Assembly: GCA_020354275.1 (NCBI GenBank)
Contig: CP070645.1
Location: forward strand, 1,116,958-1,140,668
Direction of reading: 5' to 3'
DNA length: 23,711 bases
Source of the DNA: Dehalococcoidales bacterium
GTDB taxonomy: Bacteria > Chloroflexota > Dehalococcoidia > Dehalococcoidales > UBA2162
Of the stretch, positions 1 to 12,167 are shown piece by piece. Under the pieces are notes generated by a model. The model saw nothing but the letters and a program-made list of their open reading frames with translations, was not told the origin of the DNA and did not search any database. Every line of letters starts with the position of its first letter. Within the stretch, counting starts at the first letter, position 1. A program made the translations under genes and the position numbers.

Positions 1-116
1 ATACCTACCGTACTCCATCGCCGCATTGCCCGCAGTGACCGCAGTTCTGTATTTATCTCAGCCGCGATTTCACTGGCGTTATTCAAATCCAGGGGATTTT
101 CTTCTGATTCTGCCAT
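1..116 (-). CDS. N-terminal fragment of unknown protein (runs off the window)
   Basis: The reading frame is open on the minus strand from an ATG at 116 to the window edge, about 38 codons. The N-terminus reads MAESEENPLDLNNASEIA and then becomes rich in Arg (RSLRAMRRW). A good Shine-Dalgarno sequence (AAGGAG) lies upstream of the ATG at about 127-132. The fragment is hydrophilic, with an acidic first half and a basic stretch at the edge. No domain can be recognised from so little sequence. It lies 102 bp downstream of the GyrI-like gene on the same strand and could be co-transcribed with it. Existence of the gene is fairly likely; its function is unknown. Confidence 0.55.
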   Translation of the reverse strand, partial: MAESEENPLDLNNASEIAAEINTELRSLRAMRRWSTVG

Positions 117-218
117 GAAACTCCACTCCTTGCTGTTCTATACTGACTTTCTTGAGTACAATGGTCTGAATATACTTGTCATCGGTAACCTGCTCTCCTT
201 CCTACGCCCGATTAGTGT

Positions 219-722
219 TTATTTCTGCTTTTCCAGTTTGATGAGCACGTAGTTGATGAATGGTGGATTATCGGCCTTCTCATGGCTGTAGGTAAAACAA
301 GCATCTCCTTCATAATACCCGTGCTCCGGGATCCATTTTTCGAGGTAATTGATTGCTTCACCTACCCCCATCGCGGCCTCTCCTTCAGTGTCACCCCTGC
401 TCTCCATAATCACGTATTTCCCACCCGTGAAGCTGGTCGCCGCCATACCCTCAGGGACTTGGGCCAGATCTGTGACTTCCACTCCCATAAAACAGGACCT
501 TACCTGCTCCGGCACTGAGGGATTGTCCTTGTGGGGTCTATACAGGAACCCCAGAATCGTATCGCCTTCCCTGTTTGGTATCTCGTCGCGTCTACGCTCA
601 AGTTCTCTAGAGGCTTTAGCCCAGGCAGGCCCTTCTTCTTCACCCTCGAAGGCGGCATAAACGCCTACCACTTTATAGGGGCCATGTTCGATAATCGTCG
701 GTTCACTTAGATGTAATGCCAT
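219..722 (-). CDS. GyrI-like / AraC effector-binding-domain protein
   Basis: This 167-residue protein consists of one GyrI-like small-molecule-binding domain, the fold also found as the effector domain of AraC/MerR-type regulators. Family-like features are the opening strand IIEHGPYKVVGVY near residues 10-22, the central FMGVEVTDLAQVPEGM block, TGGKYVIMESRG, and the closing YSHEKADNPPFINYVLIKL strand. No DNA-binding helix-turn-helix is present, so it is a stand-alone ligand-binding protein and probably not a regulator by itself. The ATG at 722 is preceded by GGGAGG with 6-nt spacing. A TTGACA-17-TAGACT promoter lies at 756-784. Its ligand cannot be read from the sequence. The domain call is good; the physiological role is unknown. 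Confidence 0.75.
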   Translation of the reverse strand: MALHLSEPTIIEHGPYKVVGVYAAFEGEEEGPAWAKASRELERRRDEIPNREGDTILGFLYRPHKDNPSVPEQVRSCFMGVEVTDLAQVPEGMAATSFTGGKYVIMESRGDTEGEAAMGVGEAINYLEKWIPEHGYYEGDACFTYSHEKADNPPFINYVLIKLEKQK

Positions 723-755
723 ATGATTCCTCCCGGTGCTAACTCAGTGCCCCAC

Positions 756-784
756 AGTCTAACTATGCCGCCTAAGCATGTCAA
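756..784 (-). promoter_or_regulatory. Promoter of the GyrI-like gene
   Basis: On the minus strand TTGACA (784-779) is followed after 17 bp by TAGACT (761-756). The predicted start of transcription is near 749, about 27 nt before the ATG. The -35 is perfect and the -10 matches 4 of 6. Confidence 0.6.
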
Positions 785-834
785 GTCACGTTGATAATCC
801 CTATACCAAGTGATGTTATGTCACCTGGTGTGAC
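785..834. promoter_or_regulatory. Cluster of GTCAC-type half-sites between divergent promoters
   Basis: GTGAT at 810, GTCAC at 820 and GTGAC at 830 are spaced exactly 10 bp apart, and another GTCAC lies at 785. GTCACCTGGTGTGAC (820-834) is a perfect 5-bp inverted repeat with a 5-bp centre, and 810-824 is a near-perfect one with the same geometry. Its position between two outward-facing promoters suggests an operator. The regulator is unknown. Confidence 0.4.
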
Positions 835-850
835 CGTTCTACCCATTCAC

Positions 851-879
851 TTGACGCCGGTTAGTGAGTAAAGTATAGT
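851..879 (+). promoter_or_regulatory. Promoter of the 912 gene
   Basis: TTGACG (851-856) and TATAGT (874-879) are separated by 17 bp, each one mismatch from consensus. The predicted transcript starts near 886, and AGGAG at 896-900 precedes the ATG at 912. Confidence 0.7.
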
Positions 880-911
880 TTCCAAAATCACCACTAGGAG
901 ACATATAAACT

Positions 912-2009
912 ATGGATCAGCAGGAACTGGTGAACTGGCTATTTGAAAATGGCGGTCCGGCTATCCGCTACCGGACAGCCACCGAACTCATGCCGCCATC
1001 CGGTAATATTGACACCGTCAAACTGAGAGAAGAACTGCTGCAGAGCCAGCTGGTAAAGACCTGGCTGGAACGTTTTATCCCGGTCAGGGGTATCAATAGC
1101 CTGCACGGTAGCAAGTCAACCGCCTTTGAGAACGTCATGGGCAAGCTCGTCGACCTGGGGTGCCGGAAGGGCATGGCAGAACTCGACCGGCAGACGAAGC
1201 CCTTCAGCCAGTGGTTGCAGAACAATATTGAACGTCCGCCGAGGTATATCCAAGAGAGGTTTATCCGCCACATGATTGCCACCTTCCTGGCACGTGCCGG
1301 GTATACTGATGAGCCTGTAGTCGGTACGGTGCTGAACAACCGTCTGGAGACAATATACGATTTCACCCGGCAGGGAGATTATGATATCTATGTTGACCCG
1401 GCGAACTACGAACGGATGCCGCGTTCCTTCCAGAAAAAGCCGCTGGTCAATCCAGCGCTGACCAGGGACGGTGACAGCTGCCTTCCCTCGGTATACGACA
1501 TCATCGGTCTGGCCGCCTATCTGCCCCGACACGGCACCGAAGACGACCGGATAAAGTTCAACACCATAATCAACTACATACTCAATGACCAGTACCAGAA
1601 GCTGCATCCGGGATACGGAGTCCTGAGAACAGAAGAACGCCGTTACTACGCCATTGGCTGGTCTGTGTGGCTGCCCGGGTTCTTCGGGGAGCCTTCACTC
1701 GACACAAGGCCAGGCCGGCCAACACCACTTGGTGCCTTTATTCAACGCCTTGTGTTAATGGCAGAATTCCCCACAACTAGAGAACACCCCTGGTTTACCA
1801 ACAGCCTTAACCACATGGAGGGTTTCAAGACGGAAAAAGGTACCTACCAGTTTCCCCGTGCATATCTTCCCGAGAAGCCGGTTGGTTACTGGGTGACCGG
1901 TGCCCGCATGGCACTGGAAGAGAACCGCGGAAAAGCCCTTGCCATCGAGCTGGAGTCTACCTTCTGGATGGCAAAACTCAAAGCTCTATTGCCAACACCG
2001 GTCGCTTGA
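912..2009 (+). CDS. Conserved hypothetical helical protein
   Basis: This is a 365-residue soluble protein with no signal peptide or membrane segment. The opening LVNWLFENGGPAIRYRTATE is typical of a family of uncharacterised proteins that begin with a WLLE..GPAIRYRT motif and are probably built of repeated helices, possibly an alpha/alpha toroid. Aromatic and Gly-rich segments occur near the middle and C-terminus (YAIGWSVWLPGFFG, GYWVTGARMALEENRG, ELESTFWMAKLKALL). No catalytic motif is clear to me, and relatives in databases often carry misleading names. The ATG has AGGAG 11 nt upstream and a good promoter at 851-879. A small zinc-ribbon gene follows after 43 bp and may be co-transcribed. 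The gene is certain; its function is unknown. Confidence 0.7.
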   Translation: MDQQELVNWLFENGGPAIRYRTATELMPPSGNIDTVKLREELLQSQLVKTWLERFIPVRGINSLHGSKSTAFENVMGKLVDLGCRKGMAELDRQTKPFSQWLQNNIERPPRYIQERFIRHMIATFLARAGYTDEPVVGTVLNNRLETIYDFTRQGDYDIYVDPANYERMPRSFQKKPLVNPALTRDGDSCLPSVYDIIGLAAYLPRHGTEDDRIKFNTIINYILNDQYQKLHPGYGVLRTEERRYYAIGWSVWLPGFFGEPSLDTRPGRPTPLGAFIQRLVLMAEFPTTREHPWFTNSLNHMEGFKTEKGTYQFPRAYLPEKPVGYWVTGARMALEENRGKALAIELESTFWMAKLKALLPTPVA

Positions 2010-2052
2010 TGTATACTGTAGAAAATTCAAATCAGGCTGGGAGGTGGACCCC

Positions 2053-2265
2053 GTGGAAGAACTGGCTTTCCCCAAGTGTCAGAAGTGCAAGACTGGAGAC
2101 CTGGTACCCTTATCCGATTTCGGTAGTCAAGGAGCCAACATACATTATAAAGCCTGGGTTTGTACCAATCCCGATTGCGGATTCAATCTGAAAATCAGGA
2201 ATGGTGACGTTTATATCGACGAACCTATCATGAGCGGAGCACTGCACAGTAACCGTCCCCGCTAA
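2053..2265 (+). CDS. Small zinc-ribbon protein
   Basis: This 70-residue protein has four cysteines placed for one zinc site: C9-x2-C12 (FPKCQKCKTGDL) and C37-x4-C42 (WVCTNPDCGF). The pattern resembles zinc ribbons of topoisomerase or transcription-factor type. I chose GTG 2053 because GGGAGGTG ends 6 nt upstream. The frame stays open upstream through the end of the preceding gene, but residues encoded there are not zinc-ribbon-like and overlap that gene. An alternative GTG at 2044 would add three residues. There is no other domain. It may bind nucleic acid or a protein partner, which is inference from the fold only. Confidence 0.6.
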   Translation: MEELAFPKCQKCKTGDLVPLSDFGSQGANIHYKAWVCTNPDCGFNLKIRNGDVYIDEPIMSGALHSNRPR

Positions 2266-2300
2266 ATACCTCCGGTAAATACCAAAAGGCTATACACTAA

Positions 2301-2306
2301 TATAAT
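2301..2306 (+). promoter_or_regulatory. Possible -10 box upstream of the ComF-like gene
   Basis: A perfect TATAAT lies 34 nt before the ATG at 2341. I see no convincing -35 at 16-18 bp spacing, so the promoter is tentative. Confidence 0.35.
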
Positions 2307-2340
2307 TAGCGGCTGATTATACCGTATTATTAGGTAGGTA

Positions 2341-3039
2341 ATGGTGAGTGTACTTCCTCAGGTAGCCAAACTGGGGGGAATGGCGCTCGACCTGCTATTT
2401 CCAAAGTGGTGCCTCGGTTGCGACAAGGAAGGCACATTCATCTGCTCTTCCTGTAGCAGTACTATGCCACGGGTTATGCCTCCCCTTTGCCCCCGCTGCG
2501 GCCGTCCTCAGGCCAGTAACATACTCTGCTCGAGATGTGTCAGATGGGCAGCCGAGATAGACGGTATTCGCGCCCCGTACCGCTTTGAAGGGGTGGTACG
2601 GCAGTCAGTCTACAAACTCAAGTATGAAAACCTGAGGGCAATAACGGAACACCTGGCCCAGATGCTTTATAGCTATATTTCTGAAAACCAGGTACCCGGG
2701 GATGTCCTGGTACCGGTGCCACTACATAGTAAACGCTTGAGAGAGCGTGGCTATAACCAGGCCACCCTGCTGGCCATGGAACTCAGCAAACTGACCGGCT
2801 TACCCTTACTTACTGACCACCTTATCCGGGAACGGGACACACACCCGCAGGCCCTCACCAAAACAGCCAGCGAAAGGCAAGGTAATGTTACTAATGCCTT
2901 TTACAGCCGGGAACTGCGGTACAGGGAGGTATTGCTTATCGACGATGTCGCTACTTCCGGCGCCACCCTCAATGCCTGTGCCGCTGCGCTGAAAGCAGCC
3001 GGTGCGACTTCGGTATGGGGACTGGTCCTGGCCCGCTAA
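2341..3039 (+). CDS. ComF family phosphoribosyltransferase-like protein
   Basis: This 232-residue protein has the two-part ComF layout. The N-terminus carries a Cys-rich zinc region with four pairs (C24/C27, C35/C38, C50/C53, C63/C66). A type I phosphoribosyltransferase fold follows, with RERGYNQA at 134-141 and the PRPP-binding loop LLIDDVATSGAT at 198-209. ComF proteins are known in DNA uptake during competence in Bacillus and Haemophilus; many bacteria without obvious competence also carry one, and its reaction is not settled. The ATG at 2341 sits just behind an AGGTAGG ribosome-binding stretch. No other competence gene is visible here. Family assignment is firm; a role in DNA uptake is inference. 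Confidence 0.88.
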   Translation: MVSVLPQVAKLGGMALDLLFPKWCLGCDKEGTFICSSCSSTMPRVMPPLCPRCGRPQASNILCSRCVRWAAEIDGIRAPYRFEGVVRQSVYKLKYENLRAITEHLAQMLYSYISENQVPGDVLVPVPLHSKRLRERGYNQATLLAMELSKLTGLPLLTDHLIRERDTHPQALTKTASERQGNVTNAFYSRELRYREVLLIDDVATSGATLNACAAALKAAGATSVWGLVLAR

Positions 3040-3085
3040 ATTTAAAGAAACGACCGGGATAATGACATCAAGAAGACGTAACATG

Positions 3086-3117
3086 AGCTATATAGTATAT
3101 ATAATCTAAATATAGCT
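3086..3117. promoter_or_regulatory. Inverted repeat around a -10-like box upstream of coaE
   Basis: AGCTATAT (3086-3093) and ATATAGCT (3110-3117) are perfect inverted copies flanking a TATAAT at 3100-3105. No good -35 is visible. It could be an operator or simply an A+T-rich palindrome. Confidence 0.3.
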
Positions 3118-3177
3118 GCGATTTTATGGAAGAAAGACTGGGATAACACAGCTTTGATTGGAAAGGAACTAAGTAAT

Positions 3178-3774
3178 ATGACAAAAGTGATTGGTCTCAC
3201 CGGTGGCATTGGTAGCGGCAAGAGCACCGTTTCCGGGTTTCTGAAGGAACTGGGGGCCGTGGTCATCGATGCTGACAAGGTCGGGCATGAGGTTTTCCTG
3301 CCCGATACCCCCGCCTGGCATGACGTAACAGCTGCCTTTGGACAGGATATTATTGCCCCTAGCGGAGAAATTGACCGCAAGAAACTGGGAGAGATAGTTT
3401 TCAATGATCCCGAAGCCCTGTCACGCCTGAACCGGATAATGCACCCCCGGATGTACGATATGATGCAGGCCCAGATCGAGGAATACCGGAGGGATGGAAT
3501 AGCCGTGGTTGTCGTCGAAGCGGCAATATTGATTGAAGCCAACTGGCAGTCACTTGTCGATGAGATATGGGTGACCATTACCCCTGAAGATACAGTGATC
3601 AGACGTCTCAAGGAGCAGCGTGGACTGGATGAAGAGCAGACCAAAGCCCGCATCCGGTCCCAGCTGGCTAACGACGACCGCGTGAAACATGCCGATGTGG
3701 TAATCGATAATAACGGTAACCTGGATGAAATAAGGGCAAAAGTAAATGGGCTATGGGACAAGCTGGTTGAATAA
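3178..3774 (+). CDS. coaE: Dephospho-CoA kinase
   Basis: CoaE phosphorylates dephospho-CoA with ATP, the last step of coenzyme A synthesis in the cytosol. The 198-residue product starts MTKVIGLTGGIGSGKST with the P-loop at residues 9-17. It continues with the DADKVGHEV segment (31-39) that binds substrate in this family, then RLNRIMHPRM, VVVVEAAILIE and the C-terminal HADVVIDNNG motif. Length is normal for the family. The ATG at 3178 is preferred over an in-frame TTG at 3154: it gives the typical CoaE N-terminus and has AAAGGA about 10 nt upstream. It lies 138 bp after the ComF-like gene and 226 bp before rpoB, with its own upstream A+T-rich region. Confidence 0.95.
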   Translation: MTKVIGLTGGIGSGKSTVSGFLKELGAVVIDADKVGHEVFLPDTPAWHDVTAAFGQDIIAPSGEIDRKKLGEIVFNDPEALSRLNRIMHPRMYDMMQAQIEEYRRDGIAVVVVEAAILIEANWQSLVDEIWVTITPEDTVIRRLKEQRGLDEEQTKARIRSQLANDDRVKHADVVIDNNGNLDEIRAKVNGLWDKLVE

Positions 3775-3817
3775 AGGTGTGATACCGATATTTCTTTAAA
3801 TCAAATGCCGGCAGGGC

Positions 3818-3846
3818 TTGACAAATATTAAAAACAATAATATAAT
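3818..3846 (+). promoter_or_regulatory. Perfect-consensus promoter of rpoBC
   Basis: TTGACA (3818-3823) and TATAAT (3841-3846) are both perfect and separated by 17 bp, with A/T-rich flanks. It is the strongest housekeeping-type promoter in the window, as expected for RNA polymerase genes. Transcription should begin near 3853. Confidence 0.9.
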
Positions 3847-3852
3847 ATAAGA

Positions 3853-4000
3853 TTGTTAATATGCCGCTAAGTGTTTCCACTTTTATTTTTTATTCGGTTT
3901 TTTACCCCCCTGTTTTCCGCATGCATTTTTCAGTGTGATTGCCTTCTCTAACTTGATATTTTGAAGTACTGTTTAACTTGTTTAAGGAGTAGTGTTACTA
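3853..4000 (+). other. rpoB 5' leader, about 148 nt
   Basis: The predicted leader is unusually pyrimidine-rich. A short hairpin (AAGTG 3869-3873, CACTT 3878-3882) is followed by a T-rich run at 3881-3900 and looks like a weak attenuator about 16 nt into the transcript. A second T tract and a C tract (near 3900-3912) follow. AAGGAG at 3984-3989 serves the ATG at 4001. No known leader class is recognised. Confidence 0.4.
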
Positions 4001-7000
4001 ATGGTCGTTGTGTCACCAGCCTATCATGAAGAATTGTTACCCTCTATTTCCCGAAAATCGTACGCCCGCCTACCACAGATACTGGATGTACCCAACCTGA
4101 TCAAGGTCCAGCTGGAATCTTTCCGTTGGTTCCAGGAAGAAGGACTGAAACAACTGATTGACGAGGTATCCCCCATCCAGGATTTTACCGGCACCCGGCT
4201 GGAGATAAGCTTTATCGGTTATGAATTCCGTGAACCGCGTAATTCCGAGCAGGAGTGCCGCCAGCGAGACCTGACCTACTCAAGCCCCCTTTATATCAAA
4301 ACGAGATTACTGATTAAAGCCACCGGAGAAATCAAAGAACAAGACCTGTTTTTCGGTGACATACCCCTGATTACCTCTAAAGGCACCTTTATAACCGGCG
4401 GGGCAGAACGGGTAGTGGTCAGCCAGTTGCTGCGTTCTCCCGGTGTCTACCTAATTGCAGAAGTGGACAATACCAGTGGTCGTAAACTGTGCCAGGCCAA
4501 GCTTATACCCAGCCATGGGGCCTGGCTGGAGTTTGAAACCAGCAACCCCAACGTAATCTCAGTCAAGATAAACGGCAAACGCAAGATTCCCTGCACCACG
4601 CTGCTACGTGCCATTGGTTACAGCAGCGATGAAGAACTGCTAAGCATGTTCGCCGATGAAGATAACGTTCCCGAACGCCAGTTTATCAAGTCAACCATGG
4701 ACCGTGAACCAACGGTCAGGGATACCTCCGAAGCCCTTCTCAGTATCCATAGGAAATTACGCCCTGGGGACCCGCCCAATATAGAAAATGCTAAAAAGTT
4801 GATCGAAAACATGTTCTTTAACCCCATGCACTATGACCTCGGTTACGTCGGCCGTTATAAACTCAATAAGCGGCTCAGCCTTAACATTATGGAAAGTGTG
4901 CGCACTCTGACCAAAGAAGACCTGGTAGAGATTATCAGACATATTATTATGGTCAATAACGGCATCGATAATGCCGACGATATTGACCACCTGGGGAACC
5001 GGCGCGTACGCACCGTTGGCGAACTGATGCAGAACCAGTTCCGAATCGGCCTCATGCGCCTGGAACGGGTAGCCCGGGAGCGGATGAGTACACTTCCTAC
5101 CGAATCAGCCACCCCCAGCGCTCTGATCAACATCCGGCCCGTAGTAGCCTCCATCAGGGAATTCTTCGGCAGTTCACAGTTATCCCAGTTCATGGACCAG
5201 ACCAATCCGCTGGCCGAGTTGACCCACAAGCGGCGGCTTTCGGCCATGGGGCCAAGAGGGCTATCACGGGACCGTGCCGGATTCGAGGTCAGGGATGTCC
5301 ATTTTTCCCACTACGGCCGGATATGCCCCATTGAAACACCAGAAGGCCCCAATATCGGCCTTATCGGCTCGCTGGCCACTTACAGCCGGGTCAATCGCTA
5401 CGGTTTCATAGAAACCCCTTACCGCAAGGTTATTTCCGAGATAAAAGACGACTACAGCCAGCTGATTAACAAAAGAACCAGGGAGACAATACGCGATGAC
5501 GATGGCAAGACCATAATCAAAACAGGGACTTTGATTACCAAGAAACATATTGACAGGTTATCCCAGCTACCGCCAAGGACGGTAAAGGTAGAACCTTTCG
5601 TCTCTGACGAAGTGGAATTCCTCCCCGCTGACGAAGAGGATAAGTACACCATTGCCCAGGCTAACGCCACTATTGATGCCAACGGCCATTTTGTCGGCGA
5701 AAAGATTGAAGCCAGACGGGGCGACCGTTATCTGAGAGAGACGGCTGATAAAATAGACTACATGGATGTCTCGCCCAAACAGATATTCAGTGTCGCCACC
5801 TCACTGATACCTTTCCTGGAGCATGATGATGCCAACCGCGCCCTGATGGGTTCTAATATGCAACGGCAAGCAGTGCCCCTGCTATCTCCCCGGGCACCAC
5901 TGGTAGCTACCGGTATGGAAACCGAAGCCGCCAAATATAGCGGACAGCTTATCTACGCCCGTAATCCCGGCGTGGTTACTTCGGCCACCAGCACCCAGAT
6001 TGTGGTTACCACCGATAACGGTGAGCAAGATGTGTACCCGCTGATGAAGTTTGTCCGCACCAACCAGGGAACCTGCATCAACCAGCGCCTTATTATCAGC
6101 AAAGGTGACCGGGTAGAAGCCGGCCAGGTCTTGGTCGACAGCTCTTCTATAGAGAACGGCGAACTGGCTCTGGGGCAGAACGTCATGTGCGCTTTTATGA
6201 GCTGGCAGGGTTACAACTTTGAGGATGCAATTATCGTCAGCAGGCGTCTGGTGGAGAGGGACACCTTCACGTCTATCCATATCGAGAAACACGAGGTTGA
6301 ATCCCGGGACACCAAGCTGGGGCCTGAAGAAATTACCAGAGATATACCCAATGTAGGTGAAGAAAGCCTGCGTGAACTCGATGAATATGGCATTGTCAGG
6401 ATTGGCGCCGAGGTCGGGCCTGACGACATACTGGTGGGTAAGATCACCCCCAAAGGTGAAGCCGAGTTATCCGCCGAGGAGAAACTGCTGCGGGCTATCT
6501 TCGGCGAGAAAGCCCGCGAGGTGAAAGATACCTCTCTACGGGTACCCCACGGCGAGTGGGGTAAGGTAATCGACGTCCGGGTCTCAGAAGGTGATGACCT
6601 GCCGGCCGGGGTAAACCAGATGGTACGGGTCTGGGTCGCCCAGAGGCGACGGATTGCCGCCGGTGATAAACTGGCCGGACGGCATGGTAATAAAGGTGTT
6701 GTCTCCATCCTGGCCCCGGAAGAAGATATGCCCTTCCTGCCTGATGGTACACCGGTAGATATCATCCTCAATCCCGTCGGCGTCCCGTCACGTATGAATA
6801 TCGGGCAGGTCCTGGAAACCCATCTCGGCCTGGCTGCGCAAACGCTGGGGTTTAAGGCGCTAATACCTGTCTTTGACGGCGCTAACGACGTAGATATAGA
6901 GGACGCCCTGGCCCGGGTATGGATAGCTCAGAAGGTCGGAGCTATTGAATTTGATATCAGCACAGAAAACACCACCCTGGATAAAGAAAAGGCCGTGGAA

Positions 7001-7931
7001 TGGCTGAAAAGCAAGGGATATGATGGAGATAAAGCCTTTGATGACACCCAACAGGGAGTAGCCAAAGAGGTCTGCCTGCGGTTATGGCTCGAAGAACAGG
7101 AAGTTTCCAGCCAGGACCTTACTTTCCAGGAACTGGAGCTGGAAGCAGACAAAATCAGTGCTGAAAAGAACATCCCGCCGCCGACTATCGGCAAGGTTAT
7201 CCTCCGTGACGGCCTTACTGGAGAGCCATTCGACCAGCCGGTGACAGTGGGCAGTATTTACATTATGAAATTGAGCCACCTGGTTGAAGATAAGGTACAC
7301 GCCCGATCCACCGGGCCTTACTCCCTGATCAGCCAGCAACCCCTGGGCGGCAAAGCCCAGTTTGGCGGGCAGCGCTTCGGTGAGATGGAGGTCTGGGCAC
7401 TAGAAGCCTATGGTGCCGCCCATAACCTTCAGGAAATTTTAACAATCAAATCCGATGATGTCACCGGGCGTGCCAAAGCCTACGAGGCGATAGTTAAGAA
7501 CCAGGATATTATACAGCCCGGCGTGCCGGAATCGTTTAAGGTACTGGTCAAGGAACTGCAAAGCCTGGGGCTGGCTATCGAGGTAATAAACGAGGAAAAA
7601 GAAGAAAAGACAGCCCTTAGCGGAGAAACCACTGAGCTACCTGAAGCCGGGACAGAGCTGGAGTTGGGAGTTGAGGCTCAGCTGGAGGAAGACACGGTTG
7701 CAGAGGAGACCGCTGGTACTATTGAAGAATCAACCGTAAGCGGTATTGAAAACAAATCCGAGACAGAAGAGGGAAAGCCTTCGGATACCGAGGAGGGTGT
7801 TGGTATTTTGGAAGAATCAACCGTAATTGATATTGAGAATACCACCGAGACAGAAGAGGAAATCATCCCTGATGCTGGGGATGTGCCTACCGCAGTTGCT
7901 GAGGATGAAACCGATAGAGAGGTAAAAGATA

Positions 7932-7945
<14 letters not shown>
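4001..7945 (+). CDS. rpoB: DNA-directed RNA polymerase subunit beta
   Basis: This is the beta subunit of RNA polymerase, 1314 residues. Diagnostic stretches include the rifampicin-region motif FGSSQLSQFMDQTNPL at 389-404, then THKRRLSAMGPRGL and ICPIETPEGPNIGLIG. KLAGRHGNKG at 890-899 and GKAQFGGQRFGEMEVWALEA in the C-terminal part are also diagnostic. ATG 4001 is preferred to an in-frame GTG at 3992, which would sit only 2 nt from the AAGGAG. The conserved core ends near residue 1198 and is followed by about 117 acidic, Glu/Thr-rich residues containing an imperfect 29-residue duplication. Within the conserved GPGGL turn the third residue is Arg (GPRGL). The stop overlaps rpoC by 14 nt, implying coupled translation. 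No ribosomal protein genes precede it. Confidence 0.98.
7724..7862 (+). repeat. 87-bp tandem duplication in the acidic tail of rpoB
   Basis: GAAGAATCAACCGTAA occurs at 7724 and again at 7811, and GAGACAGAAGAGG at 7760 and again at 7847. Both pairs are 87 bp (29 codons) apart. The encoded units share EESTV..IEN..ETEE. Identity fades in the second half of the unit. Confidence 0.75.
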
Positions 7946-11933
<3,988 letters not shown>

Positions 11934-11963
11934 GTCCCATCCACAAATCATTGATAGGACCAT

Positions 11964-11998
11964 AAGGATGTCCCGGTTAAAACGGGGCATCCTTTTAT
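11964..11998 (+). terminator. Rho-independent terminator of rpoBC
   Basis: A 12-bp stem pairs AAGGATGTCCCG (11964-11975) with CGGGGCATCCTT (11983-11994), including one G-U pair. The loop is 7 nt, and the 3' side runs into TTTTATAT. It lies 31 bp past the rpoC stop. Confidence 0.88.
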
Positions 11999-12045
11999 AT
12001 ATTCCTTAACATTACTAATGGTTTATCCTGAGTTGGTGAAAGATA

Positions 12046-12054
12046 TGCTATAAT
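12046..12054 (+). promoter_or_regulatory. Extended -10 promoter of ruvB
   Basis: TGC-TATAAT (12046-12054) is a perfect -10 with the TGn extension. No good -35 is visible, as is common for extended -10 promoters. Transcription would start near 12061. Confidence 0.65.
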
Positions 12055-12080
12055 ACGGGTAAGTTGCAAAGGGGTAAAGA

Positions 12081-12167
12081 ATGCATTCTGAAATAATTAC
12101 ACGGTTATCCGGCAAATACCTGAACGTACATAAACTTAATAACTGGGGAGGCGGTGAAGATTACTAA
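12081..12167 (+). CDS. Possible 28-codon upstream ORF overlapping ruvB
   Basis: An ATG at 12081, about 20 nt after the predicted transcription start and 6 nt after AAAGGGG, opens a 28-codon frame starting MHSEIITRLSGKYL and ending TAA at 12165-12167. The stop lies 14 nt inside ruvB, so the ORF could couple translation to the ruvB GTG. The peptide has no recognised motif. It could also be chance: short frames of this size are common. Confidence 0.25.
   Translation: MHSEIITRLSGKYLNVHKLNNWGGGEDY

Noticed and set aside
282..660. Two plus-strand frames across the GyrI-like gene
   Set aside because: Shadows of the minus-strand gene, which has family-like sequence, promoter and SD.
3154..3177. TTG start for coaE
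   Set aside because: ATG 3178 gives the canonical MTKVIGLTGGIGSGKST N-terminus and the upstream AAAGGA lies between the two candidates.
12033..12038. TTGGTG as -35 of the ruvB promoter
   Set aside because: Only 10 bp from the -10 box; the extended TGn -10 explains the promoter better.
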